A stretch of DNA of 32,391 bases from JAKFDK01 sp036676195 (GTDB lineage Bacteria > Bacillota > Sulfobacillia > Symbiobacteriales > ZC4RG38). The position numbers and the translations under genes are program-made. The stretch is taken from NCBI GenBank assembly GCA_036676195.1, contig JAKFDK010000117.1:1-32391 (forward strand), read 5' to 3'. Shown here one piece after another: positions 15,758-23,390 of the stretch (position 1 is the first letter of the stretch; every line of letters begins with the position of its first letter). The notes beneath the pieces are model-generated. The model was given only the letters and a program-made list of their open reading frames with translations. It was not told where the DNA came from and ran no database searches.

Positions 15758-16582
15758 ATGTCCGTACTTCTAAAACGTGAAGGTTCGCCGTTGACCGAGG
15801 CCCAGTGGCGCCAGATTGATGATGCCATGATTACCACCGCCCGCCGGGCGCTGGTGGGCCGCCAGTTCATCCCCCTGTCCGGCCCCTACGGGCTGGGCAC
15901 CCAGGTACTGCCCCATGACACGGTTCCCAGTGCCGCCACGGTTAACCAGGTGGAAGGCGAGCCTTTCCGGGTTACGTCCCGCGTCTATCGCGAGGTCCCG
16001 GTGATCGCCCGGGATTTCGAGATCGACGCCCGTGACCTGGAGACCGCCGCCCAGTACAGCATGCCCATCGATCCCGGGGCCGCTGCCGCCGCCAGCCTGA
16101 GCTGCGCCCTGGCGGAGGATCAGATGATCTTCCACGGCCTGCCCGACAAGGGGCTGCCGGGCCTGCTCACCGCCGAGGGCCGCCAGCAGATGGAACTGTC
16201 GGCCTGGGATAAGCCGGGCACCGCCTTTGCCGATGTCATGAAGGGCATTGAAGCGCTGAAGGCCGCCGGCCACGTCGGGCCGTACGCCCTGGTGGTAGGG
16301 CCGGGACGCTGGGCGCCCATGCACCGGGTGCTGGAGAATTCCGGCATCCTCGAGATTGAGCAGATCCGCAAGGTGGTGACCGACGGCGTCTTCCAGTCGC
16401 CGGTGCTGGCCTCCGGTCAGGCCGTGCTGGTGGCCACGGGCGTGCATAATATGGATCTGGCGGTGGCGCAGGACCTTGTGGCCCTGTACCTGGAGACCAG
16501 CCGGCTGGTCCATAGCTTCCGGGTCATGGCCAGCCTGGCCCTGCGCATCAAGAACCCGGGCGCCATTCTGGTATTGGGCTAA
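15758..16582 (+). CDS. enc: Family 1 encapsulin shell protein
   Basis: A 274-residue HK97-fold nanocompartment shell protein. The N-terminal LLKREGSPLTEAQWRQID, then ALVGRQFIPLSGPYGLGTQ, AEDQMIFHG, GLPGLLT, GPYALVVGPGRW and the C-terminal half with AQDLVALYLE and LALRIKNPGAI line up with the classical Thermotoga/Linocin-type shells (about 265-285 residues). The E-loop and P-domain regions are present without gaps. The FEIDARDLETA stretch aligns with the flavin-binding loop of the Thermotoga shell but has no tryptophan there. ATG follows GGGAGTGAG. The cargo gene immediately upstream ends in a matching targeting peptide. Which icosahedral size it forms cannot be told from sequence. Confidence 0.95.
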   Translation: MSVLLKREGSPLTEAQWRQIDDAMITTARRALVGRQFIPLSGPYGLGTQVLPHDTVPSAATVNQVEGEPFRVTSRVYREVPVIARDFEIDARDLETAAQYSMPIDPGAAAAASLSCALAEDQMIFHGLPDKGLPGLLTAEGRQQMELSAWDKPGTAFADVMKGIEALKAAGHVGPYALVVGPGRWAPMHRVLENSGILEIEQIRKVVTDGVFQSPVLASGQAVLVATGVHNMDLAVAQDLVALYLETSRLVHSFRVMASLALRIKNPGAILVLG

Positions 16583-16600
16583 AGTCGCATCCATTGCCAG

Positions 16601-16627
16601 GGGCTCCCCTGACCGGGGGGCCCTTTT
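16601..16627 (+). terminator. Rho-independent terminator of the encapsulin operon
   Basis: GGGCTCCCC (16601-16609), a TGACC loop and GGGGGGCCC (16615-16623) form a 9-bp stem with one G-T pair, followed by TTTT. It lies 18 bases after the encapsulin stop and separates the two-gene operon from the downstream P-type ATPase. Confidence 0.88.
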
Positions 16628-16898
16628 GCGCGTCCATCCCATCAAAAATTAATCCGAGCGAGAGCGATTCTTAGACTCATTCAACAGCCTGTCCCTTCTG
16701 GGGCTCCGGCTGGCACGCCGGGCGGTCTTAAGCCGCGCCAACTACGGGTTGGCCTGGGTTTTTCGCCGCTAGCAGGGTGCCGATAACCGATCTCAAGTGC
16801 TGCGTAAGGACAAATTTGACGCATCTGACCAGGCGGGATACGGTGGTATGGGGAGCTTTCCTACGCCCCCGATGCGTTGAACCCGGGAGGTGACTTGC
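16628..16898 (+). promoter_or_regulatory. Non-coding upstream region of the P1B ATPase with hairpins
   Basis: About 270 bases with no convincing gene. A hairpin GCCAAC (16737-16742) / GTTGGC (16748-16753) is followed five bases later by a five-T run (16759-16763), resembling an intrinsic terminator. A CCGGC/GCCGG stem precedes it around 16706-16721. Downstream, TTGACG (16816-16821) and TACGGT (16839-16844) with a 17-bp spacer form a candidate promoter, the -10 being weak. The order allows either an attenuated leader or simply a second terminator followed by the ATPase promoter. Confidence 0.35.
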
Positions 16899-18818
16899 TT
16901 GAGCAGTATCACTGCACCTACACCGCTGCACGACCCTCGCCCCCGGGCCTGGTCAGGCCTCTGGCACCTCCATAGCGCAGCCCTGCTCACTGCCGCCTGT
17001 GCGGTACTGGTGCTGGGCGGTGTTTGGACCGCCGCTTCCCCGGTTCCATTCCTGAGCACGGCCCTTTATGTGGCCGGATTCCTTGCCGGCGGCCTGCGGC
17101 CGGCGCACAAAGCGCTGCGGCTGCTGGTTACCGAGCGGGAACTGGATGTGGATCTGCTGATGGTATTGGCAGCGACAGGCGCTGCCGCCATTGGCTACTG
17201 GTGGGACGGCGGCGTGCTCATCTTTATTTTCAGTCTGGCCAACACCCTGGAAACATACGCCATGGCCCGGACGCAGCGGGAAATCAGCGCCCTGCTTACG
17301 CTGCGCCCGACTGTGGCCACCCGCATCCGCCCCGACGGGGAAATGGAGCGGGTCCCGGCCGCCAGTCTGCAGGTCGGCGACGAGATTATGGTCCGCCCCG
17401 GCGAGCGCATGGCCGCCGACGGCGAGGTGCTCCAGGGCGAGTCGGCCGTCGACCAGGCTGCCATCACCGGCGAGTCGGTGCCGGTGGATAAGGGCCCGGG
17501 TGCACCGGTGTTTGCCGGCACCATTAACGGGCACGGCGCCCTGCTGGTGCGTGTGCGGCGGGCCCCGGACGATACGGTGATCTCCCGCATCATCCGCATG
17601 GTGGCCGAGGCCCGGGAGGAAAAGCCGCCCCTCCAGCGCACGATTGAGAAGTTTGAGCGCATCTACTCCCGCCTGATCCTGGCCGCTGCCACCCTGATGG
17701 CCCTGGTGCCGCCGCTGCTGCTGGGCTGGGAGTGGTCCCAGGCCTGGTACGCCGCCATGGTTTTGCTGGTGGCGGCCGCACCCTGCGCCGTGGCCATGGC
17801 CGTCATGCCTGCCCTGATGAGCGGCATTGCCAACGCCGCCCGGAGCGGTGTGCTCTGCAAGGGCGGGCGCCACCTGGAGAACCTGGGCGCGGTAAAGTGC
17901 GTGGCCCTGGATAAGACCGGCACCCTGACCCGGGGCGAGCCGGTGGTGACTGACGTGATCGCCTGCGGTGCCTGGACCCAGGCGGAAATCCTGCGGGTGG
18001 CGGGGTCGATTGAAAGCCATTCCGAGCACCCGCTGGCCGCGGCCATTACAAAGGAGGCTCTGGCCCGGGACCTGGTGCTGGAGGAGCCCCGGGACCTGCA
18101 GGCACAGCCCGGCCTGGGCGTCACTGCCTGCCTGGCCGACGGCTGCTGGCGCATCGGCAAGCCGGCTCTGTTCACCCTGCCGCCGGCCACCCGGGAGTTG
18201 GTCTCCTTCCTGGAGGAGCAGGGCAAGACGGTGGTGGTACTGGGTCTGCACGATGCGCCTGCCGGGATTCTGGCCCTGCGGGATGAACTGCGGCCGGGCG
18301 CCGCCCGGGCCGTGGCCGACCTGCAGGCCCTGGGCCTGCATGTGGTCATGCTCACCGGTGACAACCCCCGCACTGCTGCGGCACTGGCGGAGCAGGCCGG
18401 GATTACCGACGTGAAGGCCGGGCTGCTGCCCGAGGAGAAGGTGATCCGGGTCAAGGAACTGATGGCCCGCTACGGCCGGGTGGCTATGGTGGGTGACGGC
18501 GTGAATGATGCTCCGGCCCTGGCCCTGGCCACGGTGGGGGTCGCCATGGGCCGTCGCGGCAGCGATGTGGCCATGGAAACTGCCGATGTGGTGCTGATGG
18601 GCGACGAAATTGGCCGCCTGGCCGGGGCCATCCGTCTGGGCCGGCGGGCCGGCACCACGGTGCTCCAGAACCTGGTGTTTGCCACTGGCATGATTGCCGT
18701 ACTGGTTGTCACCGCCCTGACCGGCGTCCTCAACCTGCCGCTGGGCGTGGTGGGGCACGAGGGGACCACCCTGGTGGTGACCCTGAACGGCCTGCGCCTG
18801 CTCCGCCGGGTGGGTTAG
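16899..18818 (+). CDS. P1B-type heavy-metal ATPase, ZosA/PfeT-like
   Basis: A 639-residue membrane pump. Two hydrophobic N-terminal pairs precede the actuator domain with the TGES loop (AAITGESVPVDKG). The metal-path helix has A294-P295-C296 (AAAPCAVAMAVMPA) in place of the common CPC or SPC. Asp338 in DKTGTLT is the phosphorylated residue; SHSEHPLA carries the P1B His-Pro pair, and MLTGDNP and MVGDGVNDAPAL form the hinge. No N-terminal metal-binding domain with CxxC is present. The closest described types by overall pattern are ZosA and iron exporters, but the metal cannot be assigned. TTG at 16899 follows GGGAGGTGA by five bases; GTG at 16890 lies inside that site. Its place after an encapsulin operon suggests iron or oxidative-stress metal traffic. 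Confidence 0.88.
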   Translation: MSSITAPTPLHDPRPRAWSGLWHLHSAALLTAACAVLVLGGVWTAASPVPFLSTALYVAGFLAGGLRPAHKALRLLVTERELDVDLLMVLAATGAAAIGYWWDGGVLIFIFSLANTLETYAMARTQREISALLTLRPTVATRIRPDGEMERVPAASLQVGDEIMVRPGERMAADGEVLQGESAVDQAAITGESVPVDKGPGAPVFAGTINGHGALLVRVRRAPDDTVISRIIRMVAEAREEKPPLQRTIEKFERIYSRLILAAATLMALVPPLLLGWEWSQAWYAAMVLLVAAAPCAVAMAVMPALMSGIANAARSGVLCKGGRHLENLGAVKCVALDKTGTLTRGEPVVTDVIACGAWTQAEILRVAGSIESHSEHPLAAAITKEALARDLVLEEPRDLQAQPGLGVTACLADGCWRIGKPALFTLPPATRELVSFLEEQGKTVVVLGLHDAPAGILALRDELRPGAARAVADLQALGLHVVMLTGDNPRTAAALAEQAGITDVKAGLLPEEKVIRVKELMARYGRVAMVGDGVNDAPALALATVGVAMGRRGSDVAMETADVVLMGDEIGRLAGAIRLGRRAGTTVLQNLVFATGMIAVLVVTALTGVLNLPLGVVGHEGTTLVVTLNGLRLLRRVG

Positions 18819-18885
18819 TGAAGGTTACGCAGTGGCGCGGCACCGCCGGCCCGGAATAGCATGGGCGCAGGGGAGGGAAACGCCC

Positions 18886-19713
18886 ATGCACGCCTTTGCC
18901 GATATCCTGTGGCAGCCCCTGGCGGGCCGGGTGCAAAAGCCCAGGCGCCGGGGGCTGACTGTTGTGATGGACAAGGGCCTTGGCCCGGCCGCCACCCGGG
19001 ATCTTCTGGCGGTGTCTGCTGAGTACATTGATGTGTGGAAAATTGCCTTTGGCAGCGCCGGGCTATACCCACCGATCGTCCTGCAAGAGAAGCTTTCGCT
19101 GCTGCGGGCCGCGGGCATCGCCACCTACCCCGGCGGGACGTTCCTGGAGGTGGCCCTGTTGCAGGGACGGGCGCGTGCCTTCCTGGAGCGGGTGCGGGAG
19201 CTGGGCTTTGACACTGTCGAGATCTCCGACGGTAGCATCGACATGACCCCGGCTGAGCGCCTGGAACTCATCCAGACGGCACGGGACCTGGACCTGCGGG
19301 CTATCACCGAAGTGGGTAAGAAAGACCCTGACCGGCAGCCGCCCACCGCCGCTCTGATTGAGCAGGCCCGCACCGACCTGGACAACGGCGTGGAATACGT
19401 GGTGGTAGAGGCGCGGGAAACCGGCCGGGACATCGGCATTTACGACGCCCGGGGTGGGCTGCGGGCCAGCGAACTGGAGGCACTGGCCGCGGCCCTGCCG
19501 GTGGACCGCCTCATCTGGGAGGCACCGGAGAAGGCCCAGCAGCAGGCGCTGATCCGCCGGTTCGGGCCCAACGTGAGCCTGGGCAACGTTCCCCCGGCCG
19601 AAGCACTGGCCCTGGAGACCCTGCGCTGCGGACTGCGCAGCGACACCCTGCACAGCGTACGGCCGCTGCCGGCCGTGGCCGGGGCGGAAGATGGCCGGCC
19701 CGAACCGGCATGA
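18886..19713 (+). CDS. comA: Phosphosulfolactate synthase
   Basis: A 275-residue TIM-barrel enzyme of the ComA family that adds sulfite to phosphoenolpyruvate to give phosphosulfolactate. Conserved family segments are RGLTVVMDKGLGP, EYIDVWKIAFGSAGLYP, GIATYPGGTFLEVA, FDTVEISDGSIDM, ITEVGKKDP and YVVVEARETGRDIGIYD, then IWEAPEKAQQ and NVSLGNVPP. In methanogens it starts coenzyme M synthesis; in Bacillus the related YitD takes part in making sulfolactate for spores. In this Firmicute-like setting the spore role is more likely (inference). ATG at 18886 has GGGAGG nine bases upstream. It overlaps the amidase gene by four bases. No ComB phosphatase is nearby. Confidence 0.92.
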   Translation: MHAFADILWQPLAGRVQKPRRRGLTVVMDKGLGPAATRDLLAVSAEYIDVWKIAFGSAGLYPPIVLQEKLSLLRAAGIATYPGGTFLEVALLQGRARAFLERVRELGFDTVEISDGSIDMTPAERLELIQTARDLDLRAITEVGKKDPDRQPPTAALIEQARTDLDNGVEYVVVEARETGRDIGIYDARGGLRASELEALAAALPVDRLIWEAPEKAQQQALIRRFGPNVSLGNVPPAEALALETLRCGLRSDTLHSVRPLPAVAGAEDGRPEPA

Positions 19714-20468
19714 GCCTTTCGGTGGTGGTGGACGCCGGGCATGGCCTGGTGCCGTACAGCTCCGACTGGCAGGGCTATACCGGTGCCACCGCACCGGACG
19801 GCACCCGTGAAGACGTGCTGGCGCAGCAGGTCAGCGCGCTGGTGCTGCAGGTGCTGCAGGGCTGGCCCGGTGCCCGCTCCTGGGTCAAGGCCGCCTACGG
19901 GACCCGGGCGCCGGGTCGGTGGAGTGGGGGCCAATACTGGCCGTGGGGGCAGCCCATTCCGGACGAACATATCCCCCCCGACTTCAATGGCGACGGCTAC
20001 CCCGACGCGACGGCCGACATCGGCCGCAACGCCGCCCGCAGCCTGCACGACCGGGCCTTTTTAACCGAGCATATCCCGGTGCGGGGCGAACTGGACCACG
20101 TGCTGGTCAGCATCCATCTGAACGCTGCAGAGGATCCGGACCGGCGGGGGGCCGAAGTGATCTACCCCAACACCGGAACGGCCGGGCGCATCGCCCGCAG
20201 CTCCCTGCTGGGCGCCCTGATCCTGACCCGACTGATCACGCACGTGCCCGGCCTGGCCCTGAGCCCCCGGGCCCTGTACCAGGACGTGCGCGGCCTGTAC
20301 ATTCTGCGCAATACCACCGTACCGGCAGTGATTGTGGAACTGGCGTTTCTCACCAACCCGGAGGACCTGGCCCTGGCCAGGAACCCGCTGGCCCAATGGC
20401 AAATGGCCCTGGCCGTGGTGGCCGGGCTACACGACTATTTCCGCTGGCTGGCCTGTGCAGGGGCATGA
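19710..20468 (+). CDS. N-acetylmuramoyl-L-alanine amidase (Amidase_3)
   Basis: A 252-residue zinc amidase that would cut the bond between muramic acid and the peptide stem of cell wall. His11 in VVDAGHG, His136 in SIHLNAAED and Glu210 in VIVELAFLTNPEDL match the catalytic set of the Amidase_3 family (AmiC/CwlD). An insert between the first and second ligands carries DFNGDGYPD (residues 91-99), an EF-hand/dockerin-like calcium loop, near SGGQYWPWGQP. There is no signal peptide, so either it is released by another route or acts in the mother cell during sporulation. ATG overlaps the ComA stop (ATGA), indicating coupling. Related enzymes CwlD act in spore cortex formation, consistent with the neighbour. 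Confidence 0.87.
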   Translation: MSLSVVVDAGHGLVPYSSDWQGYTGATAPDGTREDVLAQQVSALVLQVLQGWPGARSWVKAAYGTRAPGRWSGGQYWPWGQPIPDEHIPPDFNGDGYPDATADIGRNAARSLHDRAFLTEHIPVRGELDHVLVSIHLNAAEDPDRRGAEVIYPNTGTAGRIARSSLLGALILTRLITHVPGLALSPRALYQDVRGLYILRNTTVPAVIVELAFLTNPEDLALARNPLAQWQMALAVVAGLHDYFRWLACAGA

Positions 20469-20490
20469 CGAGCCCCCGCACAGGCGCGCC

Positions 20491-20524
20491 TGTACCCGGC
20501 CCGCCAACGGCAGAGCCGGGTACA
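20491..20524. terminator. Bidirectional hairpin between convergent genes
   Basis: TGTACCCGGC at 20491-20500 and GCCGGGTACA at 20515-20524 form a perfect 10-bp stem with a 14-nt loop between the amidase stop and the acyltransferase stop. A perfect palindrome ACAGGCGCGCCTGT (20480-20493) adjoins it. No T-run follows on either side. Confidence 0.6.
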
Positions 20525-20539
20525 GCGCACACGAACCGG

Positions 20540-21130
20540 TCAGCGCAGGCGCGCCATCGCCCCGCCCAGTTCGGTCACCAACTGGTTCACCATGTCTTCC
20601 GTCACCGGCCGGCCATAATACGGGGCCAGATCCAGGGGCGGACCAAAGCGGATGGCGGCCTGCGGGCGCCGCCAGAGGTCACCCCAGCGCAAGGGACCGC
20701 TGTAGTGGGCCGGAATGATTGGCACCCGGGCCCGCAGGGCCACCCGGATCGCCCCGCCTTTCAGCGGCCCGCCGCCTACGCTGCGAGTCCCTTCGGGAAA
20801 CACGCCCACCAGTTCGCCCTTGTTCAGCAGGGATAGGGTATGCTTGAGAAAACTCGGCCCCGGATTCTTGCGATTGACCCCATATACGTTGCACCGGCGC
20901 AGAAACGCCCCGATAACGGGGATGTCCAGCAGTTCCTGCTTGGCCATGTAATGCACCGGCCGGGGGAGCAGTGCTACGCCCAGATACTGCGAATCGAGGT
21001 CAAAGACATGGTTGCAGGCAATAATAGCCGGTCCCGACGCCGGAACATGCTCCCGGCCATGGACCTGGAAGCGACTGATCAGGCGGAGCAAACCCCCAAC
21101 GGTATAGCCATAGATATAGTAAACAGACAT
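20540..21130 (-). CDS. plsC: 1-acyl-sn-glycerol-3-phosphate acyltransferase
   Basis: A 196-residue membrane-associated acyltransferase making phosphatidate for phospholipids. Motif 1 NHVFDLDS (H-x4-D), the RRCNVYGVNR segment, motif 3 VFPEGTRS and PIIPAHYSGP show the PlsC family. The N-terminal YYIYGYTVGGLLRL stretch is hydrophobic enough for membrane insertion. ATG has GGCAGGAGGG upstream on the minus strand. It converges with the amidase gene and diverges from the NarL-type kinase gene, so it is probably a single-gene unit. Length is normal for short bacterial PlsC. Confidence 0.9.
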   Translation of the reverse strand: MSVYYIYGYTVGGLLRLISRFQVHGREHVPASGPAIIACNHVFDLDSQYLGVALLPRPVHYMAKQELLDIPVIGAFLRRCNVYGVNRKNPGPSFLKHTLSLLNKGELVGVFPEGTRSVGGGPLKGGAIRVALRARVPIIPAHYSGPLRWGDLWRRPQAAIRFGPPLDLAPYYGRPVTEDMVNQLVTELGGAMARLR

Positions 21131-21293
21131 CGGATGAACCCTCCTGCCGGCGCCGGCAGCCAGCGTGATTCCGATTTATAGCCAATAGATCTAGCATAAC
21201 CCACCCGCGCCGCAAATTCCAGGTTACGTGAAAATCCTGCCGCGTGCCATCCCCCACTGGATATGATACTTTGGTAATGAGGAGGCCGCAGCC

Positions 21294-22118
21294 ATGTCAT
21301 ACCGGCGGATACAGTGGTTGGCGGTCTTACTGCCGGCAGCTATTCTTGGCCTGTGGGAATCAGTCCGCCACACCTTGTTGGAACGGTTACTGCCCGGTGT
21401 TCTGGGCAATCTGGTTGGGGCACTGGTGGTGGCGGCGGCTGCCTATGGGTTTGTGCAGATGTTTATCCGGCTGGTGGAAGGCAGTGCCCGGGAAGCGGCC
21501 ATGGCTCGGGAACAGGCGGCGGTCATGCGGGAACGCCAGCGCATCGCCCGTGAGATGCACGACGGGGTGGCCCAGGCGCTGTTTTATCTGAACGTCAAGC
21601 TGGGAGAGATGGAACGCCTGCTGACTGAGGGACAGGTGGCGGTGGCTGCGCAGCGGCTGGGCGCCGTGCGTTCCCACCTGGAGGAAACCAACCGGCGGGT
21701 ACGGGGCGTCATTCAGGATCTGAACCAGGTCGACGACGAACCCCTTGGTGACGCGCTGCGCCGGCAGATTGCCCGGCATATGGCCGCCGGCGGTGCGCAC
21801 GTGCAGATGGACGTGCATGGCGAAACGACTGTGGCGGGTCCGGTGCGGGAGCATTTGCTGGCCATCGTGCAGGAGGCGCTGGTCAACGCGGACAAGCATG
21901 GCGGCGGGACCCGGGTGCACGTTCAGGCCGAACTGCAGCCAGGCCAGGTCAGGCTGCGGGTGAGCGACAACGGACGCGGCTTTACCGCACCGCTGCCGGC
22001 ACCGGGCGGCGGGCATGGGCTGGCCATTATGACCGAACGGGCCCGGCTGGCCGGCGGCCGCCTGCAGGTGACATCAGCAGTCGGGCAGGGAACCGTGGTG
22101 GAGGTGATGGTGCCGTGA
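21294..22118 (+). CDS. NarL-type sensor histidine kinase
   Basis: A 274-residue kinase of the HisKA_3 class. Two N-terminal membrane helices (about 8-24 and 37-57) are joined by only a short outside loop, like intramembrane-sensing kinases (LiaS-like). A coiled stretch leads to RQRIAREMHDGVAQALFY with the phosphate-accepting His89. The ATPase domain shows LAIVQEALVNADKHG, VSDNGRGF and GHGLAIMTERA. ATG has GAGGAGG upstream. It overlaps the response regulator by four bases. A possible -10 TATGAT is at 21262-21267, without a clear -35. The signal is unknown; the YtkA-like gene after the regulator suggests envelope or redox/metal stress. Confidence 0.9.
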   Translation: MSYRRIQWLAVLLPAAILGLWESVRHTLLERLLPGVLGNLVGALVVAAAAYGFVQMFIRLVEGSAREAAMAREQAAVMRERQRIAREMHDGVAQALFYLNVKLGEMERLLTEGQVAVAAQRLGAVRSHLEETNRRVRGVIQDLNQVDDEPLGDALRRQIARHMAAGGAHVQMDVHGETTVAGPVREHLLAIVQEALVNADKHGGGTRVHVQAELQPGQVRLRVSDNGRGFTAPLPAPGGGHGLAIMTERARLAGGRLQVTSAVGQGTVVEVMVP

Positions 22119-22780
22119 GTGCAGTGCGGGTACTGGTGGCCGATGACAGCGCTCTGGCCAGGGAAGCGATTGCCAGTATTCTGGCCGAAGACCCGGATTT
22201 TGTGGTGGTAGGTGAGGCGGCCGACGGGTACCAGGCCCTGGAACTGGCCCGTAACCTGCGGCCGGATCTGATTCTGATGGACATCAATATGCCCCGCTGT
22301 GATGGGTTGCTGGCCACTCGTCTGTTGCGGCGGGAACTGCCCCGGGTACCGGTGGTGGTGCTCACCGTTTCCGACGACGCCCGGGACCTGTTTGAAGCGA
22401 TCAGAAGCGGCGCCCAGGGCTACCTGCTCAAGAACCTGGAGCCGGGCGACTGGCTGACCTATCTGCACGGTCTGGCCCAGGGTGACTGGCAGATGCCCCG
22501 GGCCATGGCCCACCGAATTCTGGCGGAATTCTCGGCCCCCGGCCCCGGTTCCGCCGGCGGACCGCAACCCGATGGTCTGACGGCACGGGAAGAAGAAGTC
22601 TTGCGCATGGTCACCCGCCCGGCCACCAATAAGGAAATAGCCCAGGCATTGTGTATTTCCGAGAATACGGTCAAGAATCATATTAAGAACATCCTGGAGA
22701 AACTGCACATGCGTAACCGCGTGGAACTGGCGCTGTACGCCAGAAACCGCTTTGCGCCCGACCCGGCGGACATGCCCTGA
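22115..22780 (+). CDS. NarL/LuxR-family response regulator
   Basis: A 221-residue regulator. The receiver domain contains VLVADDSALA, phosphorylation site Asp56 in LILMDINMPRCDG, VVLTVSDDA and YLLKNLEPG. The C-terminal LuxR-type helix-turn-helix reads LTAREEEVLRMVTRPATN, KEIAQALCISENTVKNHI and LEKLHMRNRVELALYA. GTG at 22115 overlaps the kinase stop, so the two are coupled. Likely targets are local, perhaps the downstream membrane-anchored protein gene 46 bp away, though no operator was recognised. Confidence 0.92.
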   Translation: MSAVRVLVADDSALAREAIASILAEDPDFVVVGEAADGYQALELARNLRPDLILMDINMPRCDGLLATRLLRRELPRVPVVVLTVSDDARDLFEAIRSGAQGYLLKNLEPGDWLTYLHGLAQGDWQMPRAMAHRILAEFSAPGPGSAGGPQPDGLTAREEEVLRMVTRPATNKEIAQALCISENTVKNHIKNILEKLHMRNRVELALYARNRFAPDPADMP

Positions 22781-22826
22781 ACACAGGCCGCCCACCCATG
22801 GGACGGCACGGAGGTAGAGACTGTAC

Positions 22827-23390
22827 ATGCACAAGCGAATGCCATGGCTGGTCGGGCTCGCCATTCTGCTGCTGGGATTGCTGGCCCCGATCCCGGCGGG
22901 GGCACACAGCGGGCCCATGATCGGCGCCTATGTCACCCTGACCCCCAGCAAGCCGCAACCCGGGCAGCCGGTCCAGTTAGACCTGGAGGTGCTGGACCCC
23001 CAGGGCACGCCGGTCTCCCAGCTCAGGCTGGGGGCAACCGTTGTCACGGCGGCCAAGGAGAAGACGGGAGCGCCGGCGCAAATACTAAATGAAGCAGGCC
23101 CGGGCAAGTACCGTGGCAGCATTTCCTTTCCGGCCGACGGCACGTATGGGATCTTTTTGCAGGCCGACGTGAGCGGTGAGGTCTGGCAGGGGGAGGTTCC
23201 GGTGGTCATCGGCCCCGGCGCCATCCCGGTCACCGCCGCGGGCGTGGCCCTGATGGCGGACGACGAGCATGCCGGAGAAGAGGAAGCAGGCTTCCCCTGG
23301 CTCTGGGTATTGACCGGCGGGGCGGTGCTGATGTTCGGCGGAGCTTTCTGGCTGGTGCTCCGCTCCGGGCCGCGCAGGCATCAGGGTTAG
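22827..23390 (+). CDS. YtkA/FixH-like secreted, membrane-anchored protein
   Basis: A 187-residue exported protein. A signal peptide ends at AGA, leaving His-Ser at the mature N-terminus. A single beta domain of the YtkA/FixH-like kind follows (about 30-135), with PQPGQPVQLDLEVLD and GPGKYRGSISFPADGTYGI. An acidic DDEHAGEEEAG stretch leads to a C-terminal membrane helix (about 155-178). It resembles the last domain of the CopC-CopD fusion in this window. ATG is preceded by GGAGGT. Its stop overlaps the stop of the LysR gene on the other strand by four bases. Role unknown; an envelope protein controlled by the preceding two-component system is plausible. Confidence 0.75.
   Translation: MHKRMPWLVGLAILLLGLLAPIPAGAHSGPMIGAYVTLTPSKPQPGQPVQLDLEVLDPQGTPVSQLRLGATVVTAAKEKTGAPAQILNEAGPGKYRGSISFPADGTYGIFLQADVSGEVWQGEVPVVIGPGAIPVTAAGVALMADDEHAGEEEAGFPWLWVLTGGAVLMFGGAFWLVLRSGPRRHQG

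Noticed and set aside
16728..16931. 67-codon minus-strand frame across the ATPase leader and start
   Set aside because: No ribosome site or family similarity, and it overlaps the real ATPase start.
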